From Heloderma charlesbogerti (Eukaryota > Chordata > Lepidosauria > Squamata > Helodermatidae), in contig JANEZZ010000467.1 in the NCBI GenBank assembly GCA_026122225.1, positions 62,001-126,000 on the forward strand: a DNA stretch of 64,000 nt, written 5' to 3'. The position numbers and the translations under genes were made by a program. Shown here piece by piece: positions 40,771-52,404 of this stretch (positions are counted from its first letter, which is position 1; every line of letters starts with the position of its first letter). The notes beneath the pieces were generated by a model. That model searched no databases. It saw only the letters and a program-made list of their open reading frames with translations, and was not told the origin of the DNA.

Positions 40771-43700
40771 CCCTTCATGGATCACTGCTTTGTTGTGGCG
40801 AAGGGGCTTGTGTAACTCAGTGAAGCCATAAGCTATGCCGTGCAGGGCCACCCAAGATGGACAGGTCATGGTGGAGAGTTCTGACAAAATGTGGTCCACT
40901 GGAGAAGAAAATGGCAACCCACTCCAGTATTCCTGCCAAGAAAACCCCATGGAATGTATCACAAGGCTAAAAGATATGACGCCGGAAGATGAGCCCCTCA
41001 GGTCGGAAGGTGTCCAACATACTACTGGGGAAGAGCAGAGGGAATTTCCAAGTAGCGCCAGAAAGAGTGAATCGGCAGGGCCAAAGCCGAAAGGACACTC
41101 AACTGTGGATGTGTCTGGTGGTGAAAAGAAAGTCCGATGCGGTAAAGAACAGTATTGTTTAGGAACCTGGAATGTAAGATCAATGGATCAAGGTAAGCTG
41201 GAGGTGGTCAAACATGAGATGGCAAGATTGAACATCGACATCTTGGGAATCAGCAAACTAAAATGGACATGCATGGGCGAATTTAATTCAGGTGATCATT
41301 ATATCTACTACTGTGGGCAAGAATCCCTTAGAAGAAATGGAGTAGCACTCATAGTCAATAAAAGGGTGGGAAAATGGTGGGGTACAATCTCAAAAACGAT
41401 AGAATGATCTCAGTACGAATCCAAGGCAAACCATTCAACATCACAGTAATTCAAGTCTATGCCCCAACCACTGAGGCCGAAGAAGCTGAGGTTGATCGGT
41501 TCTATGAAGACCTACAGCACCTTCTAGAACTAACACCAAAAAAAGATGTCATTTCCATCATAGGGGATTGGAATGCTAAAGTAGGAAGTCAAGAAATCAC
41601 CAGGATAACAGGCAAGCATGGCCTTGGTGTACAAAATGAAGCAGGACAAAAGCTAATAGAGTTCTGTCAAGAGAACATGCTGATCATAGCAAACACTCTT
41701 TTCCAACAGCACAAGAGGTGACTCTACACATGGACATCATCAGATGGTCAATATCGAAATCAGATTGGTTATGTATTTTGCAGCCAAAGATGGAGAAGCT
41801 CTATACAGTCAGTAAAAACAAGACCTGGAGCTGACTGTGGCTCAGATCATGAGCTTCTTATTGCAACATTTCGGCTTAAACTGAAGAACGTATGGAAAAC
41901 CACTAAACTATCCAGGTAAGACCTAAATCATATCCCTTATGAATATACAGTGGAGGTGAGGAATAGATTTAAGGGATTAGACCTGATAGAGTGCCTGAGG
42001 AACTATGGACGGAGGTCCGTAACATTGTTCAGGAGGCAGCAATGAAATCCATCCCAAAGAAAAAGAAATGCAAGAAAGCAACGTGGCTGTCTGAGGAGGC
42101 TTTACAAGTAGCTGAGGAAAGAAGGGAAGCAAAAAGCAAGGGAGAAAGGGGAAGATCTATCCAACTGAATGCAGATTTCCAGAGAATAGCAAGGAGAGAC
42201 AAGAAGGCCTTCTTAAATGAACAATGCAAAGAAATCGAGGAAAACCACAGAATGGGAAAGACTGGAGATCTCTTCAAGAAAATCGGGGATCTCAAGGGAA
42301 CGTTTTGTACAAAGACGGGCATGATAAAGGACAAAGAAGGCAGGGACCTAACAGAAGCAGATGAGATTAAGAAGAGGTGGCAAGAATACACAGAAGAACT
42401 ATACAGGAAAGATCTGAATGTCCCTGATAGCCACGATAGTGCGGTCACTGAACTTGAGCCAGACATCCTAGAGAGTAAAGCCAAGTGGGCCTTAGGAAGC
42501 ATTACTAACAACAAAGCTAGTGGAGATGACAGTATTGCAGCTGAGCTATTTAAAATCCTAAAAGATGATGCTGTTAAAGTGCTGCACTCAATATGCCAAC
42601 AAATTTGGAACACTCAGCAGTGGCCACAAGACTGGAAAAGGTCAGTTTACATTCCAATTCCAAAGAAGGGCAACGCCAAAGAGTGTTCAAACTACCGTAC
42701 AATTGTGCTCATTTCACATGGCAGTAAGGTTATGCTCAAAATCCTACAAGCTAGGCTTCAGCAATATGTGAACTGAGAATTACCTGAAGTACAAGCTGGG
42801 TTTCGAAGAGGCAGAGGAACTAGAGATCAAATTGCCAACATTCGCTGGATCATGGAGGAAGCAAGAGAATTCCAGAAAAATGTCTATTTCTGCTTCATTG
42901 ACTACACTAAAGCCTTTGATTGTGTGGATCACAACAAACTGTGGCAAATTCTGAAAGAGATGGGAGTACCAGACCACCTTACCTGTCTCCTGAGAAACCC
43001 GTACGAGGGTCAAGAAGCAACAGTAAGAGCCGGACATGGAACAACCGATTGGTTCAAAATTGGGAAAGGAGTACGACAAGGCTGCATATTGTTGCCCTGC
43101 TTATTTAACTTATATGCAGAGTACATCATGAGAAACACCGGGTTGGATGAATCACAGGTCAGAATTAAGATTGCCGGGAGAATTATCAACAACCTCAGAT
43201 ACACAGACGATACCACCCTAATGGCAGAAAGCGAAGAGGATCTCAAGAGCCTCTTGTTGAGGGTGAAAGTGGAGAGTGCAAAAGCTGGTTTGAAACTCAA
43301 CATTAAAAAAATGAAGATCATGGCATCTGGCCCCATCACTTCCTGGCATATAGAAGGGGAAGAAATGGAAGCAGTGACAGATTTTATTTTCTTGGGCTCC
43401 AAGATCACCGCAGACGGTGACTGTAGCCATGAAATTAAAAGACGCTTGCTCCTTGGGAGGAAAGCTATGGCAAACCTAGACAGCATAGTAAGAAGCAGAG
43501 ACATCACCTTGCCGACAAAGGTCCGTCTAATCAAAGCTATGGTTTTCCCAGTAGTAATGTATGGCTGTGAGAGCTGGACTATAAGGAAGGCTGAGCGATG
43601 AAGAATTGATGCTTTCGAACTGTGATGCTGGAGAAGACTCTTACGAGTCCCCTGGACTGCAAGGAGGTCAAATCAGTCAATCCTAAAGGAAATCAACCCT

Positions 43701-43975
43701 GCTCATTGGAAGGACAGATCCTGAAGCTGAAGCTCAAATATTTTGGCCACCTAATGCGAAGAGAAAACTCCCTGGAAAAGACCCTGATGCTGGGAAAGAT
43801 TGAAGGCAGAAGGAGAAGGGGACGGCAGAGGATGAGATGGCTAGATAGCATCACCGATGCAATGAATATGAACTTGAGCACACTCCGGGAGAGAGCGGAG
43901 GACAGGAAGGCCTGGCTGCTATGGTCCATGGGGTCACGAAGAGTCGGACACAACTTAACGACTCAGCAACAACAA
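40771..43975 (+). mobile_element. BovB LINE, nearly full length
   Basis: About 3.2 kb, close to the usual BovB length. It runs from a 5' region (TCACTGCTTTGTTGTGGCGA at about 40783) through endonuclease and reverse transcriptase to the ACA tail at 43964-43975. The exact 5' end and target duplication could not be fixed. Confidence 0.92.
40835..43960 (+). pseudogene. BovB ORF (endonuclease plus reverse transcriptase), broken
   Basis: The N-terminal frame (40835-41407) enters the apurinic-type endonuclease (CLGTWNVRSMDQGKLEVVKH) and shifts near 41370. The next frame (to 41721) carries the IIGDWNAKVGSQE endonuclease motif and ends in TGA. Further stops and a shift lie before 41991. Frame three (41991-42776) carries the region leading into the fingers, with a stop TGA at 42774-42776. 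The palm follows (42852-43603), and stops are found at 43601-43603 and about 43623. A small deletion near 43700 shifts the last part. The catalytic box reads YTDD (43200-43211) where the sister copies have YADD. It is not functional. Confidence 0.93.
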
Positions 43976-44784
43976 TGTGTGTAGTGCTTTGCCCGCTGTT
44001 TTTGGAAATGTGGACTGTGTAGTCCTTTGACACACTCTGTTTGCGTGTCCAGACAGCACAAGCACGTGTGCGCGCACACACACACAAGCAAAAGAAAAGC
44101 AAACATGAAACTACAAGCAAAGAGGGGGGGAATAACTATAATCCTAACAGAAGAGAAAAGGGTTTTTATTTTTTTTATTTTTGCGGGGAAAAGACATCAA
44201 AAATGGAAAGGGAAGGAATACAGGAATTGAGAAGGCGGTGGTGGAGAGGAGCCAAGAGCAAGGACAAGAAAAAGCGAGAGTGTGTCAAAGTAAGGGCTAA
44301 CTAATGGTTGAGAGGGAATTGAAAAGGTGCGGGAAGCTGAGCATAAGCAACTAAAGTGAAATTTTTCATTTTTTAAAATGAATGAACAAAAAGAATGAAC
44401 GGAAAACATATTACAGAAGGGTGGGGTGGAGCAGAGAGAGACTAAGACCCAGGGAGGAAAAAATAACTGCTAAATGTTTGGTTTTTAAAATAAAGGATAT
44501 ACAACAGAAAGAAAGAGAAAAGTTCAATTGGGATTGGGAATAAAGAAGAAACGCAAAGCTACACTCATACACACATACAAGCACACTAAAGATCTCTCTG
44601 GAACAAAACCACCACCTAGCCAACGCATGCTCTCACTCACAATGAAACAGAAGCAAACAGGCTGATCTCTCCACTCAGGCTGATCTCTCCACCCACCCGC
44701 CCTGCCTCTACCACTGTCACTGACTTAAAACTGCTGGGTTACATTCAGCACTAATTTTGCAGCTAGAGTTACCATTCACCAAAG
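43976..44784. other. No gene; CA microsatellite
   Basis: A CG/CA run at 44068-44087. The remainder has chance frames only. Confidence 0.4.
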
Positions 44785-44930
44785 CTCCCTCCCTCCTCCT
44801 CCCTTCCCCCTCCCTCCTGCCCCTCCAGTGGCTGGATCTCTCTCAAATTGATACATTTGGTACCTCCGCCTCCTCCCCCTTTCCCTCCTCCCTCCCTCCC
44901 TCCTCCTCCTCCCCCTCTGTGTGATCTTTC
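44785..44930. repeat. Polypyrimidine tract (C/T-rich)
   Basis: CCCTCC and CCTCCT units occupy nearly 150 bases with a few interruptions, a potential triplex-forming tract. Confidence 0.8.
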
Positions 44931-45239
44931 ACAAGTTGATACATTTTGGAGGCAGCCTGTCTGGGCTGCTCAGAACGCATAAGAAGAGCTACAAATCTCC
45001 ATGGCAGACAAGGCACTTCATGGAGGAACTGCTTTGCTTCGGGGTGCCTCGGTGCTGTTCTGATTGGCCTCGTATCATGAGGCATCTCCAAATCAGCCTA
45101 CTTTGCCTCGTTATTCAGGCTTCGTACCAAAGTGGTACACAGTTCTAGGGGGAACTATACTGGCTACCTCTCCAAGGTCACAAAAGCAACCTCAGAGGGG
45201 GGTAATTGGGGTGTTCCAGTAGGTAGAGAGGGAACTGAA

Positions 45240-45480
45240 GGGGCCAGGCTGTGCATTATCCTGAGGCCTCTCCCTCCCCCTCCAAGACGCCCCAGCTAGA
45301 TGGGTGAAAAAGCCTATCTAGCTGAAACTCAGAGCAGGAGGCACAGCAGAGGTGAGGATTGCCTCTGCTGCACCTCCCACTCTGCACGGGATACTTGGAA
45401 GCCTCCAAGTTCAGAGGCTTATGAGCACTGAGGGTGCAATTGACAGGACTGCACCCTACCTCTTGGAGTTCCACTCATCC
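45240..45480. repeat. 'GCAATCCTA'-family partial element
   Basis: It shares the right half of the 11257-11880 and 12535-12965 elements: CAGAGCAGGAGGC, CCTCCAAGTTCAGAGGCTTA, GGACTGCACCCTA. Confidence 0.55.
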
Positions 45481-46714
45481 AGGATTTAGGGTAATGATGG
45501 CAGACACAAAGTAAGTGGGAGTATTGCAGGCTGGGCTTGTCCTCAAGGCGGTCAGGCTTTCTTCTCACTTCCATCTCATTATGTTTGACCCTTACTGTGG
45601 CATAAACAAGATGTGTGCATGTTTAATGAATGAGTGCTGGCCCATTTACTTTACATATCAAGTGGAGAGGGGAGGGATAGAACACCCTTGCTTTATAGGT
45701 AAACGTGCACACATCTCATTTGGCCCCCATGTCGCTACCTATGCATGTTTTGCTGGCAAAACTCACAAATTATAAGTGATACTGTTCACATGTTTTTGGG
45801 AGTTCAGGAATATATTTTTCCAGGTACGAAAACTGCCACATATGAAGCAGCCATTGGGCATGAGCAAGTTCTACAGTGATCTCTCCCAGAGTAGTTTAGA
45901 AAGCTGTGTATTCCATGCATTCAGAGGAGATCCTGCTGTTATAATCTGGACAACGGGAAGAGGATGAGATAGAAATCCAACTCAGTAAACAAGAAAACAA
46001 ATATGTCTTCAGAATCAGAATACTTTGTGTGCTAAGTGTGAAACAGTGACTGATTAATGAATAGCTGCTTAGTGTGTGAAGCTATTAGATTCTAAAAAGT
46101 TAAATCCTAAAGGGAAGTTACAGTACCTCTTTTTGTTAGCCTCATGTTTTCTTCTCTGTTTGTGATTCTGTGCTCCTCAAAGAACGGATGGTCGTTAAAT
46201 TGAGCAGAGACACAGGAGGATGAGGAACTGTGGCAGACACCGCTTGTCCTTCAAGGATGAAAAAAGGCATTTTATAGTACCTTTACTCACTGTTTGAAAT
46301 CCCCCTACCCCCACCCTTTACTCTGGTTAGAAGAGAGAGACACTTCTTTCCAGTTTCTCATGGAACATAAAATTACACTTACCTAGTTGAAGTAAGTCTA
46401 GTCCAGCGTGGCTTTAACATATTGATTTTTATCGAGTAAAATTTGCACATATTTAAAGTTATAAAGCATTTAAGAATCCCCTTTTATATCTGTGTTATGA
46501 TCATGGAAAGCTTTTATTGAGAAACGGCATATTTTACACTCAAAAGATACAAGTTATGTACGCAATACTTACCTGTTGATGGAAAGGTTGTCTTCCCTTC
46601 AAATGATCCAGTTTCTGTTTCTGGACAGTTTATAGTAACTGCTGCAGTCAGGGAGGGACCGAGGGAGGGACTCTATTCTTCAAAGCATGAGCGCCCTCTT
46701 CTGGGGGTGGTTTC
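45481..46714. other. No gene seen
   Basis: AT-rich sequence with chance frames and no recognised repeat. Confidence 0.4.
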
Positions 46715-46870
46715 ATCATTAATAATAATGTTGAGCATTTAAATAGCACCTCCAAGTATTCAGAGCACTTTACTTACATTATGTCACTGTAATCCTTAAA
46801 ACACCAACCCTGTATGGTGGGTCAATATTCCCTCCAAATTGCAAAAGAAGGGCTGAGTGAGAGGCAGTGG
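46715..46870. repeat. Old MIR-like SINE (tentative)
   Basis: AGCACTTTACTTACATTATG, CCTGTATGGTGGGT and GCTTGCCCAAGGCC resemble an ancient MIR core and tail. Highly diverged. Confidence 0.4.
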
Positions 46871-46871
46871 C

Positions 46872-46980
46872 TTGCCCAAGGCCATTTGGGCTGCAATCCC
46901 ATACCCACTTGCATGGGGGTCAGCCCCACTGAATTCAGTGGGACCCATTTCTGTATAGACATGTATAGGATTGCACTGTT
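46872..46980. mobile_element. Small MITE ('GCAATCC ... GGATTGCA')
   Basis: GGCTGCAATCCCATACCCAC and ACATGTATAGGATTGCACTG are inverted ends. The inside has CCACTGAATTCAGTGG, itself a palindrome. Copies at 10374-10466 and 58788-58876. Confidence 0.7.
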
Positions 46981-47379
46981 AGGGAGTTCATGGCAGAAGT
47001 AAGATAGAAGCAGGGGTTCCCTGACTGTGGTGCCAAAGCTGCTCCTGTCTGTGTCCTCCTATGCCAATATGAGTGACATTACTTCAGGTGCTCCAGGGCA
47101 TTTTTGGCAACTTTAAATGGTTTGCGGCTTCCCCGACTCAGCCACTGACATCAGATAAGCCCACGGCCAGGACAGCAGATAGGCGGATGGGCTCCGTCGG
47201 GGTGCTTGAACCCTGGAAGGTCCTGAAGGATGCTGGGTGTTGATGTCAGGTCTTCAGCTGTATTGTGCATGCAGCTGTATGTATTTAGTCTGCATGCCAA
47301 ACTCATATCCATGTAGGACACCAACAATCCACTCCTCACCCACACACAGATCAGCAAACATGTGAAACAGCCTTAAGGC
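46981..47379. other. No gene seen
   Basis: Chance frames only, adjoining an L2 fragment. Confidence 0.4.
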
Positions 47380-47785
47380 GACAACAATACTTGTTGATGA
47401 ACGTGCTGACCTGGCCTATGTCACAGAGACCTGAGACTGGGGGAGTAAACCTCTCCTAGCTTTGCATGATCAGGTTCCTCGTGTTACAGCAGGAAAGACC
47501 TGGTGGGCGGGAAGGCAGAGTTGCAGAAAGTGAATCATGATTCCAGCCCCCTGTCCAGGTGCCCCATCCCTCAGTCTTCCAGTTTCAAGTGTGTGGGTAT
47601 CTGAAGGTGGGTGTTAGGACAGAATAGGGATTCTGCTGTGTACCGACCAGCCCACCGCTCAACAGTCTCCCTTCCTCAGCTAGCCGAGGTGCTGGGGTCT
47701 CTGCGGCTTGTTGTGCTGGGAGACTTCAACGAACATGCTGAGGCCGCCTTGTCAGGAATGGCTGAGGACTTCATGGCCTCCATGG
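47380..47785 (+). pseudogene. L2-type LINE endonuclease fragment
   Basis: Read with stops and shifts, this shows DLAYVTET near 47410 and LRLVVLGDFNEHAEAA at 47700-47745, the endonuclease motif of L2/CR1-type LINEs. It is cut at 47785 by the LTR of the second ERV. It is a relic. Confidence 0.75.
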
Positions 47786-48112
47786 TGTCAAAGAAATCTT
47801 TATCTTTTTTATTTCAAAGCGTTCACTTTTATAATTCAGCTGAACAAAAGACAGACAGACATGTATGGAAGAGGACCAGTGGATCTGCTTAATAAATAAA
47901 TAATTATTAGACTATTTATACCTGGATACAGACAAAGACACATTTGGCAACAGTAGATTGGATACAAAATGCTACATAAAGGCAGAGAAAAACATTCATT
48001 GGCTACTCATCAGATTCAAGCTTGTCTCACACAATCTACATAATCATGCTTACTTGTCCAGAATTCTTGGCTACGTGCAGTTTCACTTTTAGCTAATGAA
48101 GTTTCTTTCACA
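47786..48112 (-). repeat. 3' LTR of the second ERV
   Basis: 327 bp. In sense it starts TGTGAAAGAAAC and ends TTTCTTTGACA. A TATA-like box is at 47914-47920 and an AATAAA signal at 47808-47813. ATGG precedes it on the plus strand; the matching duplication at the other end is lost. Confidence 0.85.
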
Positions 48113-48130
48113 ATTCCCTCCTTTCGGCCA
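48113..48130 (-). other. Polypurine tract
   Basis: On the minus strand CGAAAGGAGGGAAT runs up to the LTR start. The same AAAGGAGGGAAT core is used by the ERV at 32.3 kb. Confidence 0.88.
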
Positions 48131-48276
48131 AGCATCTCAGAGGATGCTCTGGCCACCCTCCTCAAACCTTTATACTCATTAGCTTCTGCACTTCTTGTTC
48201 TCTTTCCTGGCTGTTTTCCCTCTCTTTCATCACCATCAGTTTCACCTGTGTAGCCCGCATAGATTTGTCCGTTTTC

Positions 48277-48600
48277 TTAAGGCAGTTTCAAACAATTAAA
48301 TATGAGCTGCACACAAATATACAAAAGAATTACAAACAATAATCCGGTGATCACATAACCCAACAAAGTCTTCATCCATCCCTTCAGGTTAGGAAAGAGG
48401 TCTCCTATCCAACCCCACCATCCTTTTGCTTGGTCTTTTTGAGCTTCTTGAGTTACTTTTTGTATTTGGGCTATATGAAAATCAATTGCATTTGATTCAT
48501 CAGGAATGTAAACACAACGTTCTCTTCCAATTAAAGCACATACACCCTTTCTCGACAAACATTCAGTTTTACTTGCATTCTCTTCTTCAAAGACATCTTC
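48277..48600 (-). pseudogene. env: Retroviral env TM fragment
   Basis: This is the fusion-subunit end of env. The frame is open from the CR1 junction at 48600 to the stop at 48277. It contains a CX7C motif (CALIGRERC) followed by VYIPDES. The family's usual CX6CC has a second adjacent cysteine, which here is V. A Trp-rich pre-membrane segment (GWWGWIGDLF) follows, then a hydrophobic span and a short tail. The fusion peptide and SU lie beyond the CR1 insertion and were not recognised. The Met at 48558 is internal. Confidence 0.8.
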
Positions 48601-49204
48601 ATAGAACCATAGAATAGTAGGGTTGGAAGAGGCCTAGAAGACCATCGAGTCCAACCCCCTGCTCAGTGCAGGAATCCAAGTCAGAGCATCCCTGACAGAT
48701 GGCTGTCCAGCCTCATCTTGAACGCCTCCAGTGTGGCAGAGCCCACTACCTCCCTAGGCCATTGGTTCCATTGTCGTATTGCTCTAACAGTCAGGATGTT
48801 TCTCCTGATGTTCAGCCGGAATCTGGCTTCCTGTAACTTGAGCCCATTATTCCATGTCCTGCATTCTGGGATGATCAAGAAGAGATCCTAGCCTTCCTCT
48901 CTGTGACAACATTTCAAGTACTTGAAGAGCGCTATCCTGTCTCCCCTCAGTCTTCTCTTCTCAAGGCTAAACATGCCCATTTCTTTCAGTCTCTCTTCAT
49001 AAGGTTTTGTTTCCAGTCCCCTGATCATCTTTGTTGCCCTCCTCTGAGCCCTCTTCAGCTTGTCTGCATCCTTCTTAAACTGCGGTGCCCAGAACTGGAC
49101 ACAATACTCCAGATGAGGCCTAACCAGGGCTGAGTAGAGGGGAACTAGTACTTTCTGGGATTTGGAAGCTATGCTTCTATGAATGTAGCCCAAAATAGCA
49201 TTTG

Positions 49205-49651
49205 CCTTTGTTATAGAAATTTCAGTTGTAGTATGTCTGTTATCCCATGGTTTTATAAGCTAGGCTATGTCTGTTTTACCTCAGTGTGAGACTGCCATGC
49301 TAAACAAAGACACAGCGCCTTATCAGAGACTCAGGAATGCCAGGAATGTGTTTACAAGGCTACCTCTCTGCGCATGCCTAGATATGTCAAAGGTGCTGCC
49401 TGTCTTCTGTTTCCCTCTCAGCTAGACAAAGAGATTAGTACAGTGCAAGCGTAAGACAGCCCCAAAGGTCTTGCCTATATAAACTTTTGAATCACATCAC
49501 TTGATTGTAACCTTTGTTGGAGCGTTAGCCCCAAGGGTTGCCTTATTCTGCAGAATAAAATCGTGTTGAACCAGATCTCTGCCTCCTCTCATTCTTGGTA
49601 AACAAATTGGAAAGTCTACCAGGGAAAAGAACACAATTTTTGTAACACCTT
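49205..49651 (+). repeat. Solo LTR of an endogenous retrovirus, inside CR1
   Basis: The LTR is 49209-49647 (439 bp), TGTTATAGAAAT at the left and TTTTTGTAACA at the right, flanked by CCTT on both sides (49205-49208, 49648-49651). TATATAAA at 49476-49483 and AATAAA at 49554-49559 give plus-strand orientation. CR1 sequence is continuous once it is removed. No internal retroviral sequence remains, so LTR-LTR recombination is likely. Confidence 0.9.
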
Positions 49652-50161
49652 TTTTGCAGCCACATCACATTGTTGACTCATATTCAGCTTGTGATCGACA
49701 ACAATTCCAAGATTCTTCTCACTAGTGTGGTTGAGCCACGTATTCCCCATCTTGTAACTGTGCATTTGGTTTAGTTTTCCTAGGTGCAGAACTTGGCATT
49801 TATCCCTATTAAATGTCATTCTGTTGTTTTCTGCCCAGCGCTCCAGTCTATCCAGATCACTTTGAATTTTGTTTCTGTCTTCCAAAGTATTAGCTATCCC
49901 ACCCAATTTTGTATCATCTGCAGATCTGATCAGCATTCCTTGCACCTCCTCCTCCAAGTCATTAATACAAATGTTGAAGAGCACTGGGCCCAGGACTGAG
50001 CCCTGCGGTACCCCACTCGTTACCTCTCCCCAGTTTGAGAAGATCCCATTGATAAGCACTCTTTGAGTCTGATTCTGTAGCCAACTGTGGATCCACTGGA
50101 TTGTTGTTTCATCTAGCCCACTTTGAGCTAGTTTGCTCATCAGGTTATCATGGGGCACTTT

Positions 50162-50817
50162 GTCGAAAGTAGGGATGTACAAAGGTCACTTACCTTTTCG
50201 AAGGGTGACATTCGCAGTGGGGGGAAGGCGCTCCATCCCTCCCCCTGAAATTCTCTCCGGCTGGCTCCACTCCACAGCGACTCCGGGGAGCTGCCGGCTG
50301 GGGCCGCCCACAGCCGGACAGCTGGCCGCTGGGCTGCACAGGGACGCAAATGGCGGCTGCTGTAGCTGCCACCATTTGCGTCCCTGTATTTTGCCGTGAT
50401 GGGCTACGTATATATTTACATAGCCTATCACGGCAAAAAAAGGGAACGCAAATGGCGGCTACAGCGGCCGCCATTTGCGTTCCTTTTTTTTGCCGTGATA
50501 AGCTACGTAAATATTTATGTATCTTATCACGGCCTCCGCAAGGATGCAAATGGTGTCCCCGCATTAGCTGTGATAGGCTACGCAATTATTTACGTAGCCT
50601 ATCACGGCTATAATGAAGAAGCTAATGGCGGGTAAGTGCTCTGTTTCGCGTGCCTTTCACAGGGTGGGCAGCAGGTAAGTGCTCCGTTTCGCGTGCCTTT
50701 CATGGGGTGGGGTGGGTGGGGGGCTTCATTCCGCCACAGGTTTCAGTGGGGCTAATGCACTGGCATTTGGCCTCACCAAGATCCATGGCGGAATTCTCTA
50801 ACATCCCTAGTCGAAAG
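50162..50817. mobile_element. hAT-type element with a row of palindromes, inside CR1
   Basis: The element is 50170-50809. Ends TAGGGATGTAC and ACATCCCTA; perfect GTCGAAAG duplications at 50162-50169 and 50810-50817. Five successive hairpin-forming palindromes lie at about 50340-50390, 50393-50436, 50443-50484, 50491-50533 and 50564-50608. They alternate a GACGCAAATGGCGGC type with a GTGATAGGCTACGTAAATAT type. The latter closely matches the modules in 36026-36962. Non-coding. Confidence 0.92.
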
Positions 50818-52382
50818 CTATGCTGAAGTCAAGGTATATTATGTCCACAGCATTCCCACAGTCCACAAAGGAGGTTACCAGATCAAAAAATGAGATCAGA
50901 TTCTTCTGGCAGGATTTGTTCTTGACAAATCCATGTTGGCTTCGAGTAATCACTGCATTGTTTTCAAGGTGCTTACAGATGGATTGCTTTATCATCTGCT
51001 CCAGAATTTTCCCAGGGATTGATGTCAGACTGACTGGTCTTAGTTCTCAGGTTCCTCCTTTTTACCCTTTTTGAAGATAGGAACAACATTAGCCCTCCTC
51101 CAGTCATCTGGCACTTCACCTGTCCTCCATGATTTCTCCAAGAGAATAGACAGTGGTTCTGAGAGTTCTTCTGCCAGTTCCTTTATTACTCTAGGGTGCA
51201 GTTCATCCGGCCCTGGAGATTTGAACTCATTCAACGTAATTAGGTGTTCCTTGACCATATGCCTATTGATCTCAAGCTGCAATCCTGCCCCTTCAGCCTG
51301 TACTTCGCCTTTGCCAGGGGGGTCATAGACCCTCTTTTGGGAGAAGACTGAGCCAAAGTAGGAATTGAGCACCTCTGCCTTTTCTTTGTCATCTGTTATC
51401 GTTTTGCCATCCTTATTTAATAGCTGAACCACCATTTCTTTCCTCTGCCTTTTACTATGCACGTAGCTGAAGAAAGCCTTTTTGTTGCTTTTCGCATCCC
51501 TCGCTAACCTCAGCTCGTTCTCAGCTTTAGCCTTCCTGACGCCATCCCTGCAGTTCTGTGCTACCTGCCTTTACTCTTCCTTTGTTGCTTGGCCTTCCTT
51601 CCACTTCCTATATGTATACTTTTTTGTTTTCAGGTCATCGCTAAGCTTTTTGTGAAGCCACATTGGCTTCTTCTGTTGTCTTCCATCTTTTTTTCTTGTT
51701 GGAATTGTTTGTAATTGTGCTTTGAGAATTTCCTTTTTTAAAAACTCCCACCCATCTTGGACTCCTTTTCTCATTAGGGTCGCTTGCCATGGGACTTTAC
51801 TTATCATTTTTCTGAATTGATTAAAATCAGTTTTCCTAAAATCCAGGGTACAGGTTTGGCTACACTAGGCTTTTGCTTCCTTTAGAACCATGAACTCAAG
51901 TATAACATGGTCGCTTTCCCCCAGAGTTCCTGTAACTGCTACTTTACCCACTAAGTCATCTCTGTTGGTTAGGATCAAGTCAAGGATAGCCAATCCTCTA
52001 GTTCCTACCTCTACATTCTGTAGAAGGAAGTTATCCACCACACGTCAGGAATTTCCTGGAGGGGACCTGTTTTGCAGAATTTGTCTCCCAACAAATATCA
52101 GGGAAATTGAAGTCCCCCATTACTACTACATCATGCTTCCTTAAAACATTAGCTATTTGCTTTTCAAAAGTTTCATCCTCATCTTCTCCTTGATTGGGTG
52201 GCTGGTAGTAGACTCCGACCACCAGGTTCCTTTTATTCTTTGCTGCATTTATTGTAACCCAGATGCCCTCGATGGGGCTACCAAGCTCATCCTCCTGTAT
52301 TTCTGTGCAGAGATATGTATTTTTAACATCTAGTGCAACCCCACCTCCCTTTCTGTTCCTCCTGTCGTTTTTGAACAAGTTC

Positions 52383-52404
52383 ATCTTTCTTTCTTTCTTT
52401 CTTG
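52383..52404. repeat. (TTTC)n microsatellite
   Basis: TCTT/TTTC run at the 5' junction of the CR1. Confidence 0.85.

Larger units (their letters stand above)
48601..52384 (-). mobile_element. CR1 LINE, long copy, with two nested insertions
   Basis: The 3' end, at 48601 on plus, has the typical ATTCTATGGTTCTATGA tail in sense. The body runs up to about 52384, next to a (TTTC)n run. Without the two nested elements (439 and 640 bp) about 2.7 kb of CR1 remains. It interrupts the env gene of the second ERV. Confidence 0.9.
48681..52384 (-). pseudogene. CR1 LINE ORF2 (endonuclease and reverse transcriptase), broken
   Basis: In sense order the endonuclease (52384-52031) has VVVMGDFNFPDICWE. Middle pieces at 51807-51571 and 51462-51040 include GPDELHPRVIKELAEEL. 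The reverse transcriptase starts (50995-50810) with LDFSIAFD, where a hAT element splits it, and continues (50168-49648) with GVPQGSVLGPVLFNICINDL and the catalytic box SADDTKLGG (family F/YADD). After a solo LTR, the C-terminal part (49193-48681) has [16 protein letters not shown] and RFRLNIRRNILTVRAIRQW. There are stops and frame changes between the pieces. It is dead. Confidence 0.9.

Noticed and set aside
44785..44930. Polypyrimidine tract as a regulatory element
   Set aside because: No nearby gene or promoter motif; simple-sequence expansion explains it.
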